This document shows positions 36,157 through 48,520 of a stretch of 64,000 nucleotides of DNA, piece by piece. Under the pieces are notes generated by a model that did not search any database, was not told the DNA's origin, and saw only the letters and a list, made by a program, of their open reading frames with translations. Every line of letters starts with the position of its first letter. Position 1 is the first letter of the stretch. The translations under genes and the position numbers were made by a program. The stretch is from Albifimbria verrucaria (taxonomy: Eukaryota > Ascomycota > Sordariomycetes > Hypocreales > Stachybotryaceae): positions 6,386,001 to 6,450,000 of the forward strand of contig JAHREC010000018.1 in assembly GCA_020081605.1 (NCBI GenBank), read 5' to 3'.

Positions 36157-38829
36157 TCAAGGAGTATATCGTCCAACATCACTTCCCCAAGATCCTGTAA
36201 AGCCATCTTGGGTGACTATATTTGTCCCATCAGCAAGGCGTAATGCTGCCCAAGTATCCTTAGCGCACAACCCAAACGCGTTAAAATTGGTCGGCGTCTT
36301 CGCAACCCAATGCATATGGTCTGTTGGTTTGTCAGAGTTAGCCACTCCTTATCTTCACTGAGATGTTCTTGCTTGAGGAAGCCCTTACTTTGACACTGGA
36401 GCGGTCCCGCACACGGCTGATATCCAGGACCACTGAAAAGGCCCACGATGCGGACGCATACGTATAGATGTTTGATCCACCGTTGATATAGTTAGCGAAC
36501 CCCATGCGACAGCGTGTATCGCCACCACTGCACCACGAGAAGTCTGGGTCTCCCCATCGGCTCACGTCTGCCACCCAAGGCGCTGGGGGATTTGTTGAAC
36601 ATTATCTCCTGGTCGTAATTTGTTTCGCTTTGCAACATGGATACCATGACGTTGTTTGCGTTGCGCAAGTTCAGTTGGTATAGCCACCAGTGCTCGCTAC
36701 CAAGGCCATGCAACCACGTTGCTTTTTCGACTCCACCAAGACGCCGCCTTTGCCGGCAATCTTTGATCCGCCGTCAAAGTCCTCTGTAATGTGATCTGCC
36801 ACCCACACCCACGTATTCTCGATATACGCGGATGAAGTGGTTGTGAGATGGATGCCGATGAATGCTGCCTGACACTCATTCTTTGGGTCACGGCAGGCGT
36901 TTGTCAGTGCTTCTGCACCCCGAGTACCTCCTACTGTCAAGATGGAGTTCCAGAGAGCGACGTCGCCTGGTTTGTTACCAGCCATGTTGAACTGCATCAA
37001 AATAGCACCGGGAAGCACGTCTGAAACAGTGACACGAATGTCTTGGATCTGAGCTACTCCCACATCACCACTATTGCCGACAGCAATGATTGGCTTGGGG
37101 TTAGATAGATCTTTGAAGAAGTTACCATTACCAGAAATAGTTGCCCAGGCTTCTCCCACAATACGGGAACCCTTAGGCACCAGCAGAGTGGAATCCACCC
37201 GATACACGCCAAATGGAAACTGCGAGGGTTAGAATCTCGGCACGTTCTTGTTCTTGGGGGTGGGGAATCTAACATAGGCAATTTTGTTCTGAGCGGCAGC
37301 ATAGGCTAAGACTGCGTTCAGAGCCGGTGCTTCATCAATCGTTTGATCACCTAGAACCTTATGTCCACCATTCTGCGACGGATCTTTCACATTGATGAAG
37401 TCCGCAACAGACTGCGCGGCATAATTGGGAGCTGCCAGAACGGGATACTTTCCACCAGGAGCAAGCTCTGCCGGCCGTGTATTTTTCGAAGTGGTTGCCC
37501 CATAAATTGGATTGCGGCCAACAGTATTTCCATACGAAAAAGTGTCTACGTGGCTTGCAGGGCCGTAAACTGTCCCTTGAGGCGTCTGAGCAATATCCGA
37601 GTCTGTATCCTTGCTGAGGTTCTCGATCAAGAAGGAAGGCCAGCCGGTAGTGACAAATGTAACACCAGAATTAATCGATTTAGCGTCAATCAAGGCAATC
37701 CATGGTGAACCAACAGTGTTTAATACCCCGGTTCCACAGGTGTCGAAGGTAGGGGCCATAAGGCTAATTGTATTCCCCTGTAATATAAATTCCGACAGTG
37801 TTTTGGTAGAAATAGATGCTTTTGTAGAGGGCCTGCTGATGTCCATCATGATGTATGCCGTTCTGCGCGTCAAGTTAGCATTTGGTTGAAAAGTCGCCAG
37901 TGTTTGAGCCTGATCAATCTCTTGTGGAGTATCCTCACCTGTCCCCGCTCTACGCGGATATCAGCAAGGGTGAGCGTAGATCCTCTGCCAAGGCGAATGC
38001 CAGAATGTCCATTGCCGTTGACAGAGCTCGCCATCGTAATTCTGATGTTGCTTAGTTGTGCAACCTGTGCAACGCCCCACCAGAGGGCTGTAAAAGAATT
38101 GCCTGTGCCTGTATTAGGGGCACTCTGCGTATGAGCCGGTGAATTACCCACCTCCAGGAATAGCCGTAGTATCCAATACCAAATTCTTGAGACCAACAGC
38201 AAAAGAGTTCTCGCCATTAATTCCCGTAGTCGGATCTTGTCCGCTGAGCAGAGTTTGGTCACCAGCAAACCCAGGAGCAGCTTTGATAACAGGCGGCTGC
38301 GCACTAACATTAATAAACGTCGTTCTGTAGACAAAGGCTGGTTGAGATTACATTTGTAGGATCTCCCATAAGGATTGTGTCCGTGTTCATCCTGATTGTA
38401 GAGCTAATCGAATATGTACCGGGTGGGATGTACACAACCTAGTAACCCCTATTAGCCTCACATTCAGTGTCAAGCCGCCATTATGCCTCACTCTTGGCTG
38501 AGATGCTAGCCACTGGCCGTGTCTCTGGGCGCCATTGGTAGCCTCGTTGATTGCTCTCTGAATTCCTGCTCCATCACCAGGGCTCACAGCTTTGAACACT
38601 GGATAGGTATAATCGGATCCAAGATTCGGTGCATACCCCTATACTGGCCCATGTGGTCCATGTTGGCATACCAGAAATTTGTGGCCCTTTCAAAAATATC
38701 TTGGCTAACCTCCGTCTCATTTGTCGTTTGCTGAGCTGGGGTTGAAGATACTGCGGTGACGGAAAGGGCCAAACCTAGGATGAGCTTTCCCCATATGGGT
38801 GCCCCAAGATTGTTTAGAAAGCGCCTCAT
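36157..38829 (-). CDS. GH55 exo-beta-1,3-glucanase (frame-broken)
   Basis: The ATG at 38,829 precedes an N-terminal hydrophobic segment (LILGLALSVTAVSS). The family signatures follow in order: FWYANMDHMGQYRG, SPGDGAGIQRAINEATNGAQ, VVYIPPGTYSISSTIRMNTD, ILMGDPTN, FTALWWGVAQVAQLSN, NGHSGIRLGRGSTLTLADIR, GHQQALYKSIYFYQNTVG, APTFDTCGTGVLNT, GGHKVLGDQTIDEAPALNAV, VPKGSRIVGEAWATISG, DHITEDFDGGSKIAGKGGVL, HGLGSEHWWLYQLNL and WCSGGDTRCRMG, ending WGSDVGRYTP. This is the double right-handed beta-helix GH55 fold, secreted, acting on laminarin-type and fungal-wall beta-1,3-glucan. About six introns are clear. Frame breaks at about 38,640 (GGGG), 37,780, 36,625, 36,590 and 36,440 mostly need one extra base in a homopolymer. 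Full length would be near 760 residues. Confidence 0.9.
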
Positions 38830-40802
38830 GATTGGATCGTCTTATACCGTCAATACCAAATGTTAGACGATAGCTGTCCTTGGAAGCTGAATAGCAAATC
38901 CTTCAGCAAATCGAAATGAGCTTTTGGTGGGCGGGCGTTAGATATATAAGAATCAATCTCTATAGTGTTGACTGAATGTGATTTTCGACATTGTGGGCCA
39001 CCACGTTCAGCTCTGGTCAGGTCGCCGAGGTTTTCGTGCGGGTTTGCCAATAGCCATTCACATATGCCCGTAATTCTCTTTCATGTGAGCCAACTAAGCT
39101 GACTTGCATGCAATTCATATACTGGTAAGCTGCAGGCTCCACACCCGAGGGGCTATAGTGATTGGCTCACGAGGTGGTATGATTGCCTCCACTGGTAATG
39201 TAACGAAACGAAGGCCACATAAGGCGTGCAGATGGTGTATTTAGCTGGACGTTATTCGGTTCGCCAAAAATTGCAGCGAACCCATGAGCGAGTCCCAGGC
39301 GTCTAGTAGGCCAAGCCGGCGGTTCATAATAATGTTACTCTGTTTTTGTTCTTTTTCCAACACTGCATTTAGCTTGTTATATTCCGCTTTGTCGTAAAGA
39401 GTGGGCTTCTTGTGGGTAACAAATAGCATCGCTGGGATCAACCATGCCACGTCGTATAGGCCATTGTAATGCACAAGGGTGCATCTAGTTTGTCTCAGTC
39501 CCACCAACGCAACGTAGCAGAGTGTATAATTCTTCGCTACCATCAGACTAACCAACTTGAGTACTCATTTGATACCCTCATATGCAGCTGAACTGCAAGG
39601 CCGGTTTTCCCACCTTACGCCTTATTGGATTGGTGGGTCTCCATTCGTTCCGATAGATTTTTCAGGTTGGGTTGACATAATTTCTTTGCCGTTTAGCCGG
39701 TTATGCTATGCTACCGGTATTCACCCTCGTGCTCGGCTGATCAACAGCGAGTTCCTCGTCCAGTTACCGAGCTTGCGTTCAATAATTAGGAGCCGTACAC
39801 TACCCTAAACAATCATATCTTTTTCTTTTATTGTGTAGTTTTGTCCCCATATACGAAGACAACTCTTTTGGCGCCATTTCCTTACGTTAAAACCATTTTG
39901 TCCTCTTCTGTCGCAAACTAGAGTTTATTTTCTCAAGATAGTCATTTGGAGATTGGAAATTTGTGTTGATGTGATCTCAATCCTCCATTTTACAAGGCCA
40001 TTCCGGATGCGATGGAAACATGTTGCGCTAATTGGCAACTGAAGATGGTACACAGGGTATTTAAAGCAGTAAAATATGGTGGAGGATTCAATATCAGGCG
40101 ACCTGGTTCAATTCTAAGAGCAATTCCTCGTCACAATTTGAAGCACCTCACCTCCTCGGAGCCTCGCATCCTGTTGCTTTTGTTGTCTGGTTTCAAACCC
40201 CAACGAAAGTAGTGGCAGGCAGGTGCGCTTTAGTTCCCATTCGGCGACTATTTGTTGTGTACAAAATATTCTTCACATATTAGTGGCTGTCGAAGAAATA
40301 TGGAGCCTGCTATGAATCGTTGATCTCCTGAACCCGTCGAACCAACTCACCGCAGTAATGAAAATGAAAGAAGCCCATGGAGAACAGAGCACAGGTTCTA
40401 ATGCCTAGGTGAATTTAACTGTTTGCTGCCGATGTTTTATTGACGCCTTTGTTCGCAGGGAATGAATCTGGTAATATTAGGCCATGATGACATTGTTGAT
40501 GTTGACATCCAAGATGCAGCTCTGATCGAATGTAGGAATATCTAACAAGCGGATGGAATTTAGGCATGGAAACTACAAACACATTAACATGCAAAAAGAG
40601 ATCATGGTGGCACAGGAATATGTAATGGTTGTAAAGCAAGGTGCATTGATGGCTGATGCAACGGGCATAATACCTACGTAAAGATACCCGTACATTTGAG
40701 GATATAATTGGCTAGACAAGTATTGGATGACGAAAATGTTAAACCAAAGAGGAACTCCCACACTTTCATCAGCACACAGTGAACAACTATCCCATTGCCA
40801 AC
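38830..40802. other. Intergenic region
   Basis: About 2 kb holding the GH55 promoter and the 3' flank of the small secreted protein gene. A 104-codon minus-strand frame at 39,241-39,555 is not recognised and has no supporting context. I see nothing else. Confidence 0.45.
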
Positions 40803-41295
40803 TTAGATGGCGGCACAGTTGTAGCTCTTAGCCTTGTCATTCCAGCCGGCCACAGCAAGGTTTTCATAACCAGGGTAGTAGACTTGGAATTCCTCTCCAC
40901 GGCAGCCTTCCTGTCTTTGCGGTTGTTAGCAACTAACTCGGTGTGAGACACTCTGGGAATTAGTACTTACGAGTAAAGAGTGCACCAGTTGCCCCAATCC
41001 GCCCCTGCAGCAGAAACACCACGATCTCCAGAAGGGAATCGATTCGTGATGGTGTCTGGAAACCATATTAGCATTTGCTGAAAATGATTTTGCGAAACTT
41101 CAGCTTTTGGCTTGATTACTTACTGCACTGGCCCCAGGGAGTTGTGTAATGGTAGCAGAAGCCCTGGAAACGAGCGTTCTCACAAAGGTAGAGGCCCGGG
41201 CTAGCCCGCTTCTCGAGAGGCTCTGACGCAGGCAGTGCATTGACAGTCAATGCAGAAAGCCAGAAAACGGCGGCAGTTTTGATGACGCTGTACAT
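40803..41295 (-). CDS. Small secreted cysteine-rich beta/gamma-crystallin-like protein
   Basis: Three exons encode a preproprotein of about 115 residues. The start at 41,295 gives a signal peptide (MYSVIKTAAVFWLSALTVNA), a short pro-region ending in a KEX2-type site (LEKR), and a mature part beginning ASPGLYLCENARFQGFCYHY. Intron 1 runs from 41,123 (GTAAGT) to TTCCAG before NTITNRFPSGDRG. Intron 2 starts GTAAGTACTAAT after CTLYS and ends CGCAAAG before QEGCRGEEFQVYYPG. The end is AGWNDKAKSYNCAAI. Six cysteines remain in the mature protein. The LYxCxxxxFxGxC and GWNDK patterns resemble the beta/gamma-crystallin fold found in fungal secreted proteins. Function is unknown; antimicrobial or effector roles are speculative. 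The exons are too short to appear as long open frames. Confidence 0.8.
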
Positions 41296-42815
41296 TTTGA
41301 CGCGTAGATTTATTGATACTGCTCAGTGTTGGGCGAGGAGAGTGTGCTTTGGGCTGCCGTGTGTCGTTGGACTTTTGAGGGCTGATTGCTGAGCCTTATA
41401 TAGTTTCTCTGGTCTCTTCTGTTGGCTATGGTAAATATGATGCCTGTGACAAGAGACAACCCTGTTCCTGATCTCACCCGTCCATGTAGCTGAGCAGGTG
41501 GTCTGACATGCCTCCACACTTGGCGATTCATTCATCCAGGTCCAGTCGTAGGCTAAATGTTGAAGGTGATTTCGGCGTCAGATCCACCATTTGGTGCAGA
41601 TTGTGCCCCTACAGCGATATCAGCTCATATCTTTTCTTTACTTATTCTTCCTTTTAATTGATAGCACTATTTTGTGAGTAAAAAGTATAGTTATTTCTTA
41701 CACGTTTTTATCCAGAATATCAAGCACGTCTCTAAGTTGATTGGATTAGCTGCTTTGCTACAACGACTAGTTCAATATAAATTCAGTATACTAGTATGCA
41801 CTAAGAAAGAAAGCAACCTATGCTCATTCTCAGAGGTTTACATGATAGCCTATTGTGCTTTCCGGAGTTGCAAGCATGCAAACTCAGGCCTAGAACTAGG
41901 TCTGTGGACCTATAAATGTAAAGCATTTGTAGTGCCAAGGTTATAATCAGCTGACGCTAAGCAGTCTAATTTGGCGCTGGTCAACCTTGCAGAGACCACG
42001 ATTCTAACTAATCACCTAGTTATGGCCGTGTTTTTGACTATAGCAGTTTTTTGTTAGTTTGACAAGAGAATTGCGGGTATCAAGACAGATTTAATTGAAG
42101 GAATGCTCATAAAGAAACTATTGACGTTGATTTTTGTGAATGGCCCATCAGGAAACTGTTACGAATGAAATGCCAGCAAGTAATGCAAGGATGCAGCGCT
42201 TATTTGCTCGTATTATGGAGTTGCATCGGTGACCTAGTACTGCATCGGCGACCTTCCATGTGTCGGCGACCTTGCCTGCGTCGGCGATCTGGGATAGGCA
42301 CCCAGGGGCCAGGCCTTATTGTGAATACGAATAATTGGCTGCTGCTGATTTGCTATAGGTAATGCAATTAAGGAAGAAGTTAATCAAGGACATGCACTCT
42401 TCTTGTTCTCAGCGCATTGATACCAATTTAAGGCTAGGTGAGTACTGGACAATTAAGCTGCAGCCATGGTCTAGCGAGTAATTAAGTTTTGCAACAGAAG
42501 TGGGGATGCCTTGCGCATATCTCTCTTGATAAAATGTATGTCGCTTTACCTATGAAGGACTAACTTGCTTCCTAATCATCTTGACTTCCACCTGGTAATG
42601 TGAGTAAGTTATCAATGGATGATCTGGAGTGTAGCTGAGGTCCTGATTGGTTTGGTGAATAATGTTTGGAAGGGATCATAGATTTCTCGATATTATGGCT
42701 CCGTGAAGATTTGATGTTGTATAAAAGGATTCAATACGGCACTTGAATACAAGATTCTACATTAGATCGCGAGGCATGACCGAATTTTATTCTTAATTGT
42801 GTACAAACTCTTGCC
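41296..42815. other. Intergenic region
   Basis: About 1.5 kb with no supportable gene. A local cluster of near-identical words, GCATCGGTGACCT / GCATCGGCGACCTT / GTCGGCGACCTTGC / GTCGGCGATCTG, lies at about 42,222-42,290 as a short degenerate tandem array. Confidence 0.5.
42222..42292 (+). repeat. Short degenerate tandem array
   Basis: Four imperfect units of about 16-22 bp share the core CATCGGCGACCT or GTCGGCGACCTT. It is too short and irregular to be a named element. Confidence 0.6.
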
Positions 42816-43874
42816 TCACAAAGTAATACAGCCAGACGAAGAATCATCCTGGAAAATCCCCCAAAGAAGAAGGCTTCCGTGATGTTATGAGGCTGGTAGC
42901 CATTAAACAAGAAATTATCTAAATTGGCACCAACGGGGCGCTTCTGCAACCCAAAATGAGTTTCCCCAGCGTGGTAGGTGGCGATCCTGAGATATTATTG
43001 AAAGTTGGAGGAACGACGACCCGGAGGGGTTGTTATTCGTGCTATAGAGAATCGAGATGGTACTAGAGCAAGTCATTAACGTGTTTAATGTACCACAGGC
43101 CGATATAGAGGTTCATACTTTCGGGGAAAATTAAGTCGAATCGCAAAATTGTGCCACACATGGTTGAGCAGAGGCGTTTCAAAAAGATCTTAACCGGTTT
43201 ATCCCACTTATAACCCTCAACTCGTAAAATTTTTCTAGAAACAGGGCTCTTTGATTCCAGAAAATCACCAGTCTTGATGGACCAGAAATCTGCTTGGAAA
43301 TCCTGTGCCTCATGGAAGGCAAGGACATATTCGTGGGTGTAGTTCAATGGTCTCGAGGGGTCAGTGCGTAACGAAACATGCCACGTCTTTTGGCCTGATA
43401 CAGTATTGTCCTTTTATTCACAAGGAGCTCTGCGCGGCGAAGCTGTGTTTCAATGCCCTCGGACCCAGAGCGAAATACAGACTTATCTCTGTTATAAATC
43501 ATCGGCTGGTTAGCATGGAAGCCCATTTACCACAAGCACATGGAATCTTACGACAGGCTGATCCCGATGGGCTTAGTACCAGCTTTCTTATCAAACTAGT
43601 CACATGTTATGAGCAGTTCGTTCATGGTATCATGCCATAACATACACGAGAAGGGTGTAAAGAAGGAAACTCAATAATTTGATCCCAGGTGACATTCTGG
43701 CCAAGGACGTATTTTGGGTTGAAAGCACTGTTATTTGACGCAAACAAAGCGGGGTAGCATCCAGAGGGACACGCCCATCAAAGCTCAGCGGGCATTTTGC
43801 AGCAGGAAATGTAGCCGCGCCTACCGCTTGGAAAGCTAAGATGGTTATTAAACCCGAGGAGAAAGAAAACCCAT
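42816..43874 (-). CDS. GH131 beta-glucanase (frame-broken, multi-exon)
   Basis: A start at 43,872-43,874 gives MGFL followed, after one missing base in a C run, by SGLITILAFQAVGAA (signal peptide) and TFPAAKCPLSFDGRVPLDAT, the typical GH131 N-terminus. Next come NNSAFNPKYVLGQNVTWDQI, then an intron (GTGTATG to GACTAG) to FDKKAGTKPIGISLS. A second intron (GTAAGA to TAACAG) leads to DKSVFRSGSEGIETQLRRAE, WHVSLRTDPSRPLNYTHEYV, LRVEGYKWDKPVKIFLK, HVWHNFAIRLNFP and FLFNGYQPHNITEAFFFGG, ending SSSGCITL. The family cleaves beta-1,3, beta-1,6 and beta-1,4 glucans. Frame breaks at about 43,845, 43,750, 43,395, 43,190 and 42,865 are again single missing bases. No CBM1 follows. Confidence 0.8.
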
Positions 43875-44379
43875 CGCGAAAATGGACACCTTTGCAAAGG
43901 ACTTGGGTTCGTTGGAAAATGCTGAAAGTCACCCGTATTGGAAGATGTCTCATATGATGATTATTAAGAGAAGCTCAAAGTGTATAGAGAAAGAGGATGG
44001 TCGGAGATACCAATATCAATCACCGGACCCAGATTCTCCGTCCTCAAAGTGGTGAGATGCATGGATACTTCAAGAGTTTCCATAGCAGCGCTTGTTGCCA
44101 TGGTTATTAAGTTTCCTCTACCTACAGGTCTTATTGGTATCGATATGTCCCAAATTAATGAAGGAGAAGCTGTTCTCCAGCGACTTGACCAGCATACGAT
44201 TCATGTTCCTTACTTTCCGAATAAACATAAATGGGGTATTAAGCTCTTCTTGACTGATTAGCAATTGGAGTAGGAGAACGTAGCTCATATGGGGAATACT
44301 TCATACAACGTGCAGAAATTGAGCACGGCTTTGTAGTCATTATGTAAATGGAGCTATGTACCATATTTGATTCTGCTGT
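43875..44379. other. Intergenic region between GH131 and BVMO genes
   Basis: It contains the GH131 promoter and the 3' flank of the monooxygenase gene. A 93-codon plus-strand frame (43,980-44,261) has no family resemblance. Confidence 0.45.
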
Positions 44380-46339
44380 TCATGCTAATTTTTCACCCTC
44401 TACTTTTCCATTTTCCATTTCTTGCCTGCATTTATTTCTTTCCCTCTCCAGGTGATGTTCCAAAATCGTCTCCATATCCATGCCCACAGCCTTCATCCAC
44501 TTTCTGTCTATATTGTAAATGGAGAAATAAGGGCTCTGATCTCTATTCTCAACGGTTGCTCGCGCTGCCCCCATCCCGAGATATGCAAATCGATTTTTTG
44601 TACCCGGCCCAAGGTATTCAATTTCATAATCTTCATACCTAGGCGCAGATATCGTGTCCATATAGTGCAAAGCACTGCCAGGCCATATTGAGTTCACCCT
44701 CCTGTACGTGGATCTTTGTACCAGCCGCCGCAGTCTTCGGACCATACCGTATGCCGACTCCATTCCTGACAATGAGCGTTGAACTCATCTGTAACATTTT
44801 GCAGTGGCGATATGCTTCGAATGTACTCTGTTTGGATCTTCGTCATCATCTGAATCACGTACTGTGTGACATACCACATGGATCCGAGCGAAGAGCCATT
44901 TTGCACTGGTGAGTTGGGACCTTGGAATGTAAAGAAATTGGGGAATCCTGGGACGGCAATGCCTAGGTATCCCTCAGGAGAGTGCTTCCACTTTTCTGCA
45001 AGATCCACCCCGTTTTGCCCAATAATAGGAAATCGTGGACGGTATGAGACATCGAATCCTGTCGCGCATATGATGGTATCAACATCACAAGTAGAACCAT
45101 CTGCACCAACAACCGCTGTGGGTGTGACCTTGACCACAGGTGTGAAATGCACGGTAACATTGGGTTCCTGGATGGCACTACGTAAATCAGCGATGTATCA
45201 TGAGGCAAGGAGTGAAGCAATCGCACCGCATGTAGGGGTCCCCTGGGTTGGGCCGCTTGCAACCCACGCTCCACTTCGGTATAAACCCTTCCAATAACCT
45301 CTTATCCTTGATATGGTCTGTCATTCGCATCAAAATTTCTTTCTTCCCCGTGTCTGTGCCGAAGAGCCTTTGAACATCATCGGGAAAAACCCGCCAAGTC
45401 CGTTTTCTATTTGCTTGGCATGGGCAACCAACGTCTCTGGATTTTTCTTGAAATTTTCTGTCTCTGCTGTAGTATATTTGTAGTCTTGAGGATACTTCGA
45501 AGGTATGTTGACGAACCAAACGCCGCTGCGCACGAACACGTTCATGTGTTTGACTTGTGGTTGCATAGCTGGGACAAGTTGAACACTGGAGGCACCTGCC
45601 CCGATGATGGCAACGCGATCAAATTTCCACTTCTCAGCATTGTAATCTCTCGGCCAACCAGCTGTGTGGATGACTCTACCCGCAAAATTGTCCAACCCTT
45701 CAATATCAGGTAGCTTGAAGTTGTTGAGCAGGCCAGTACCGTATAGTATTATGTTACCGCGGTCCTCGATTTCGCGGACAGAACCATCAGGAAGAGTTTG
45801 TGCGATTTTCACAAGCCATTCCCCGGTATCCTGTTGCCAGTAACAGCCAGTAACTTGATGTTTGAAGCGCATATATCTGTTCAAATCAAAGACGTCACAT
45901 ACTCTCTTCAGGTAGGACCAGATTTCAGAGCCAGATGAATAGAAATGTGGCCAATCAGGCTAAGGACCGCGTAAGCTTTTTAACACTTCAGACCTTCTAG
46001 TCTTGATTGCATATTTTAGGTTCCGTTACTCACATTCAGTGCAAAAGGAAGGGTATATGCATGACTAGGAACATCGCAAGCACATCCCGGATAACGATTC
46101 TCATACCAAACTCCACCAAGGTCGTCGTTTTTATCATATACAATGTGCTCGACATTCTGCATTTGCTTTTGGATATAATACGCATTCATGATCCCGGTTA
46201 TTCCGGCGCCAATACTTAAGATACGAAGCTTTCGTATGGAAGGGGCGCGTAGCACAGTATCTGGAATCTCGTAGTTTGGATTTCGTGACACACCATTGGT
46301 GGCATAGCCATCTGTCGAGAATGTTGTGGAGGCACACAT
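44380..46339 (-). CDS. Baeyer-Villiger-type flavin monooxygenase
   Basis: The ATG at 46,339 ([16 protein letters not shown]) leads to the FAD motif [15 protein letters not shown] and [20 protein letters not shown], then an intron to [20 protein letters not shown]. The BVMO fingerprint FxGxxxHxxxW is present as [12 protein letters not shown], followed by the NADPH motif [14 protein letters not shown]. Later blocks are [20 protein letters not shown], an intron (GTGCGA to TACGTAG) to [55 protein letters not shown] and [19 protein letters not shown]. Length is about 600 residues, usual for the family. Two single-base frame breaks lie near 45,340 and 44,697. It would insert oxygen next to a ketone, or act as a related FMO. 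Its place next to the PKS genes suggests late tailoring of the polyketide (inference). Confidence 0.85.
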
Positions 46340-46882
46340 AACGTCTCGCTTTTTCCTATCAAAGCACCAGGAAGAACAGAAAATGTACCAAGTTCGCACA
46401 CAAAAAGCCGTCTGCGCTCGAAAACATTTCAATCTAAGCGAGCAAAATGCAGCATGGTTTTGGGCATTAGCTTAGGTGGTATCACACCATCTGAATCCGC
46501 CGATACATCTGGATAATCCCTCGGTGGACGGCTGACATAGAAGCAACGCCGGCCCGATGCGATGGGGTAAACACGCCGTTGGGTCGGCAGGGGCTGGTCT
46601 AGGCTCGGCGTCTTAATTCGCTTGATCTTGATTCTCTTACTTGACCGCAAAAGCTAGCTAGTGTATGTGATAGATCATGCAGCACGACATGAGTTGGGTC
46701 AATGAGGTTTTGTGACACTTATTGGGTCAAATCACTGAGAGATCTCTTGCAAATTATTTTACTACATGCTATCGCCACGAATAATTATTTACTCTATTGT
46801 TATCCAAAATAGGTTTAATCGGTATTCCATCTTGTGTCCCTGACATTCCTTTCCGAACTCAGTACTGGCTGAATACTGGTCT
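46340..46882. other. Intergenic region
   Basis: It lies between two minus-strand genes: the promoter of the monooxygenase and the 3' flank of the hydrolase. No gene seen. Confidence 0.5.
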
Positions 46883-47817
46883 TTAAGACCACAGACTAGT
46901 TAAAAACTGTAGTTGTTGCTGAAGAATATCACCCATCTCTTCTCCCGCCAAGCAATCCATGTGTCCCTTTCCAGGCACCAGTAAGAACTCCTTGCGCTGG
47001 TCAAGCATAGCAAATAATTTTTGCTGGTTCTCGGGCAGTGAAATATTGTCGTTCTCTGGCGTTACCATCATTACGGGCGTTGGGCTCACGAGGGAATTAC
47101 GCCGTAGGGCTGCCACGTAACCAGGTGATAATATGTCTGTATTGTCGTCTGGTTCGTAAAAACAACATTGCTGAGAAACTGATGGAAATCACCCATTGAG
47201 TAATTGTCACCCCAGCCAGCCGGATTGGCGCCATTATCGTCCACGAAGGGTATGTACACTGGTGGGTTGCCTGCAAGACGAGATATACGATCACGAATAG
47301 CTAGAGCCATGGCTGCTCGCCCTTTTTCAGGAGGATCGAGGACGTATGTAGTGATTGGGGCTACCGATACAACGGCCGCGGCGCGCTTATCAAGGGCTGC
47401 AGCGACAAGGACCACCATGGCGCTGAAGGAGTTGCCCCAATAAACAATACGTTCTGGATCAACTAGCGGATGGTCAGAAAGAAAGGTTAAAGCATCATGA
47501 TAGTCCTCGACGAGCTTGCGTGGGTCCACCTCATTACGAGGCTCGCCATCGCTAATGCCGATTGTGCGGTTATCGTAGACCAGTGCCGTGAATCCGTTTT
47601 GCTGAAACCAAACTGCGACATCGGGCAATAACATCTCTTTAGGAGTATTAAACTACAAGACAAGCGATGAGAACATGTCACATATTTGGCCATTGAAGTG
47701 AAGGCTACGTACACCCTGCGTCATGATTAAAGCCGGGCCGCGCTGAGCTGCTGGATAAAGCCAACCACGCAGGAATAAACCGTCAACGGTCCGGAACTCG
47801 ACATCTTCGCGACTCAT
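46883..47817 (-). CDS. Alpha/beta hydrolase, af380 polyketide-transferase-like
   Basis: The ATG at 47,817 starts [20 protein letters not shown], then [15 protein letters not shown], an intron (GTACGT at about 47,711 to about 47,655) and [40 protein letters not shown] and [20 protein letters not shown]. The nucleophile elbow is YWGNSFSAM (Ser), and the His is in [12 protein letters not shown]. One frame break near 47,092 joins WQPYGVIP to [15 protein letters not shown] after an extra C. This matches the fungal alpha/beta hydrolase group that includes the fumagillin-cluster polyketide transferase (af380). That enzyme moves a chain from an HR-PKS to an alcohol. The divergent HR-PKS 700 bp away supports such a role, though simple hydrolysis to release the chain is equally possible. 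Confidence 0.8.
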
Positions 47818-48520
47818 GGTATAGATTGTTGATTTGATGGAGAGGTACAAAGTGATACAAATAATGACGCAAGGTAAAGTTGGCTAGTTCATCAATTTCG
47901 GCAATGAAAGTCGAATCTTATGATATTGTTGAATAATACAATCCATTTGTTGTGCTAAGCGGCCGAGACTTTATTTTGCCTAAGTTTTATTGAAACTCAT
48001 CGCTCTTTGGTGCTGAAGGGCACTCCACCGTATTGCAGCACAATCGGGATTCTCCGACGCATATGCAATAGAAGACAGTTCTTGAGGCATGATAGTATTG
48101 CATTTTGCATAAGTGGTTCTGGTGTAAGCCCAGTACCTGGTCATACGCCGGCTGACAACTCGCCGGCGTCAGCTGGAAGTGTGCAATAAAAATGCTCCGG
48201 TCAGCGGCAACGGAATGAACTCGCCGATAGTCTCCAAACTTTGGCATCCTGAATACTGAGGGTCTTAGAATTAGGAGGTTCTGGTCCAGACTGCTATTCA
48301 CTAAGACATTGAACAACCCAATACGGAAAGGGAAACTCATGCTACCACCAGATTACGAGACGAAACAGACAAGCTCAGGCCAGCTCTCAATTGACTTCGC
48401 CTTTGTGTGGCGGCTTAGAATTATAGAAAATCTGTTTGCTAGTTCGATGAGGTTATTGTAACAAGCGACAAGAAAATCGCCACGCCTCAACCTTTAATCA
48501 TCTTTACCATTGACCCCACA
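47818..48520. promoter_or_regulatory. Bidirectional promoter between hydrolase and HR-PKS 1
   Basis: About 700 bp separates the divergent start codons of the hydrolase and the PKS. A pair of CGCCGGC words occurs at 48,146-48,152 and 48,161-48,167. Such CGG/CCG-containing pairs are the usual target type of Zn2Cys6 regulators of fungal metabolite clusters. No regulator gene is visible in the window, so the assignment is inference. Confidence 0.4.

Noticed and set aside
36157..38829. GH55 as separate neighbouring genes
   Set aside because: The pieces follow the order of one GH55 protein and join through short introns or single-base corrections.
39241..39555. 104-codon minus-strand frame as a gene
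   Set aside because: Protein-like composition only; no signal peptide, motif, intron or context supports it.
42222..42292. CRISPR-like array
   Set aside because: Units are short, degenerate and lack unique spacers, and the genome is fungal.
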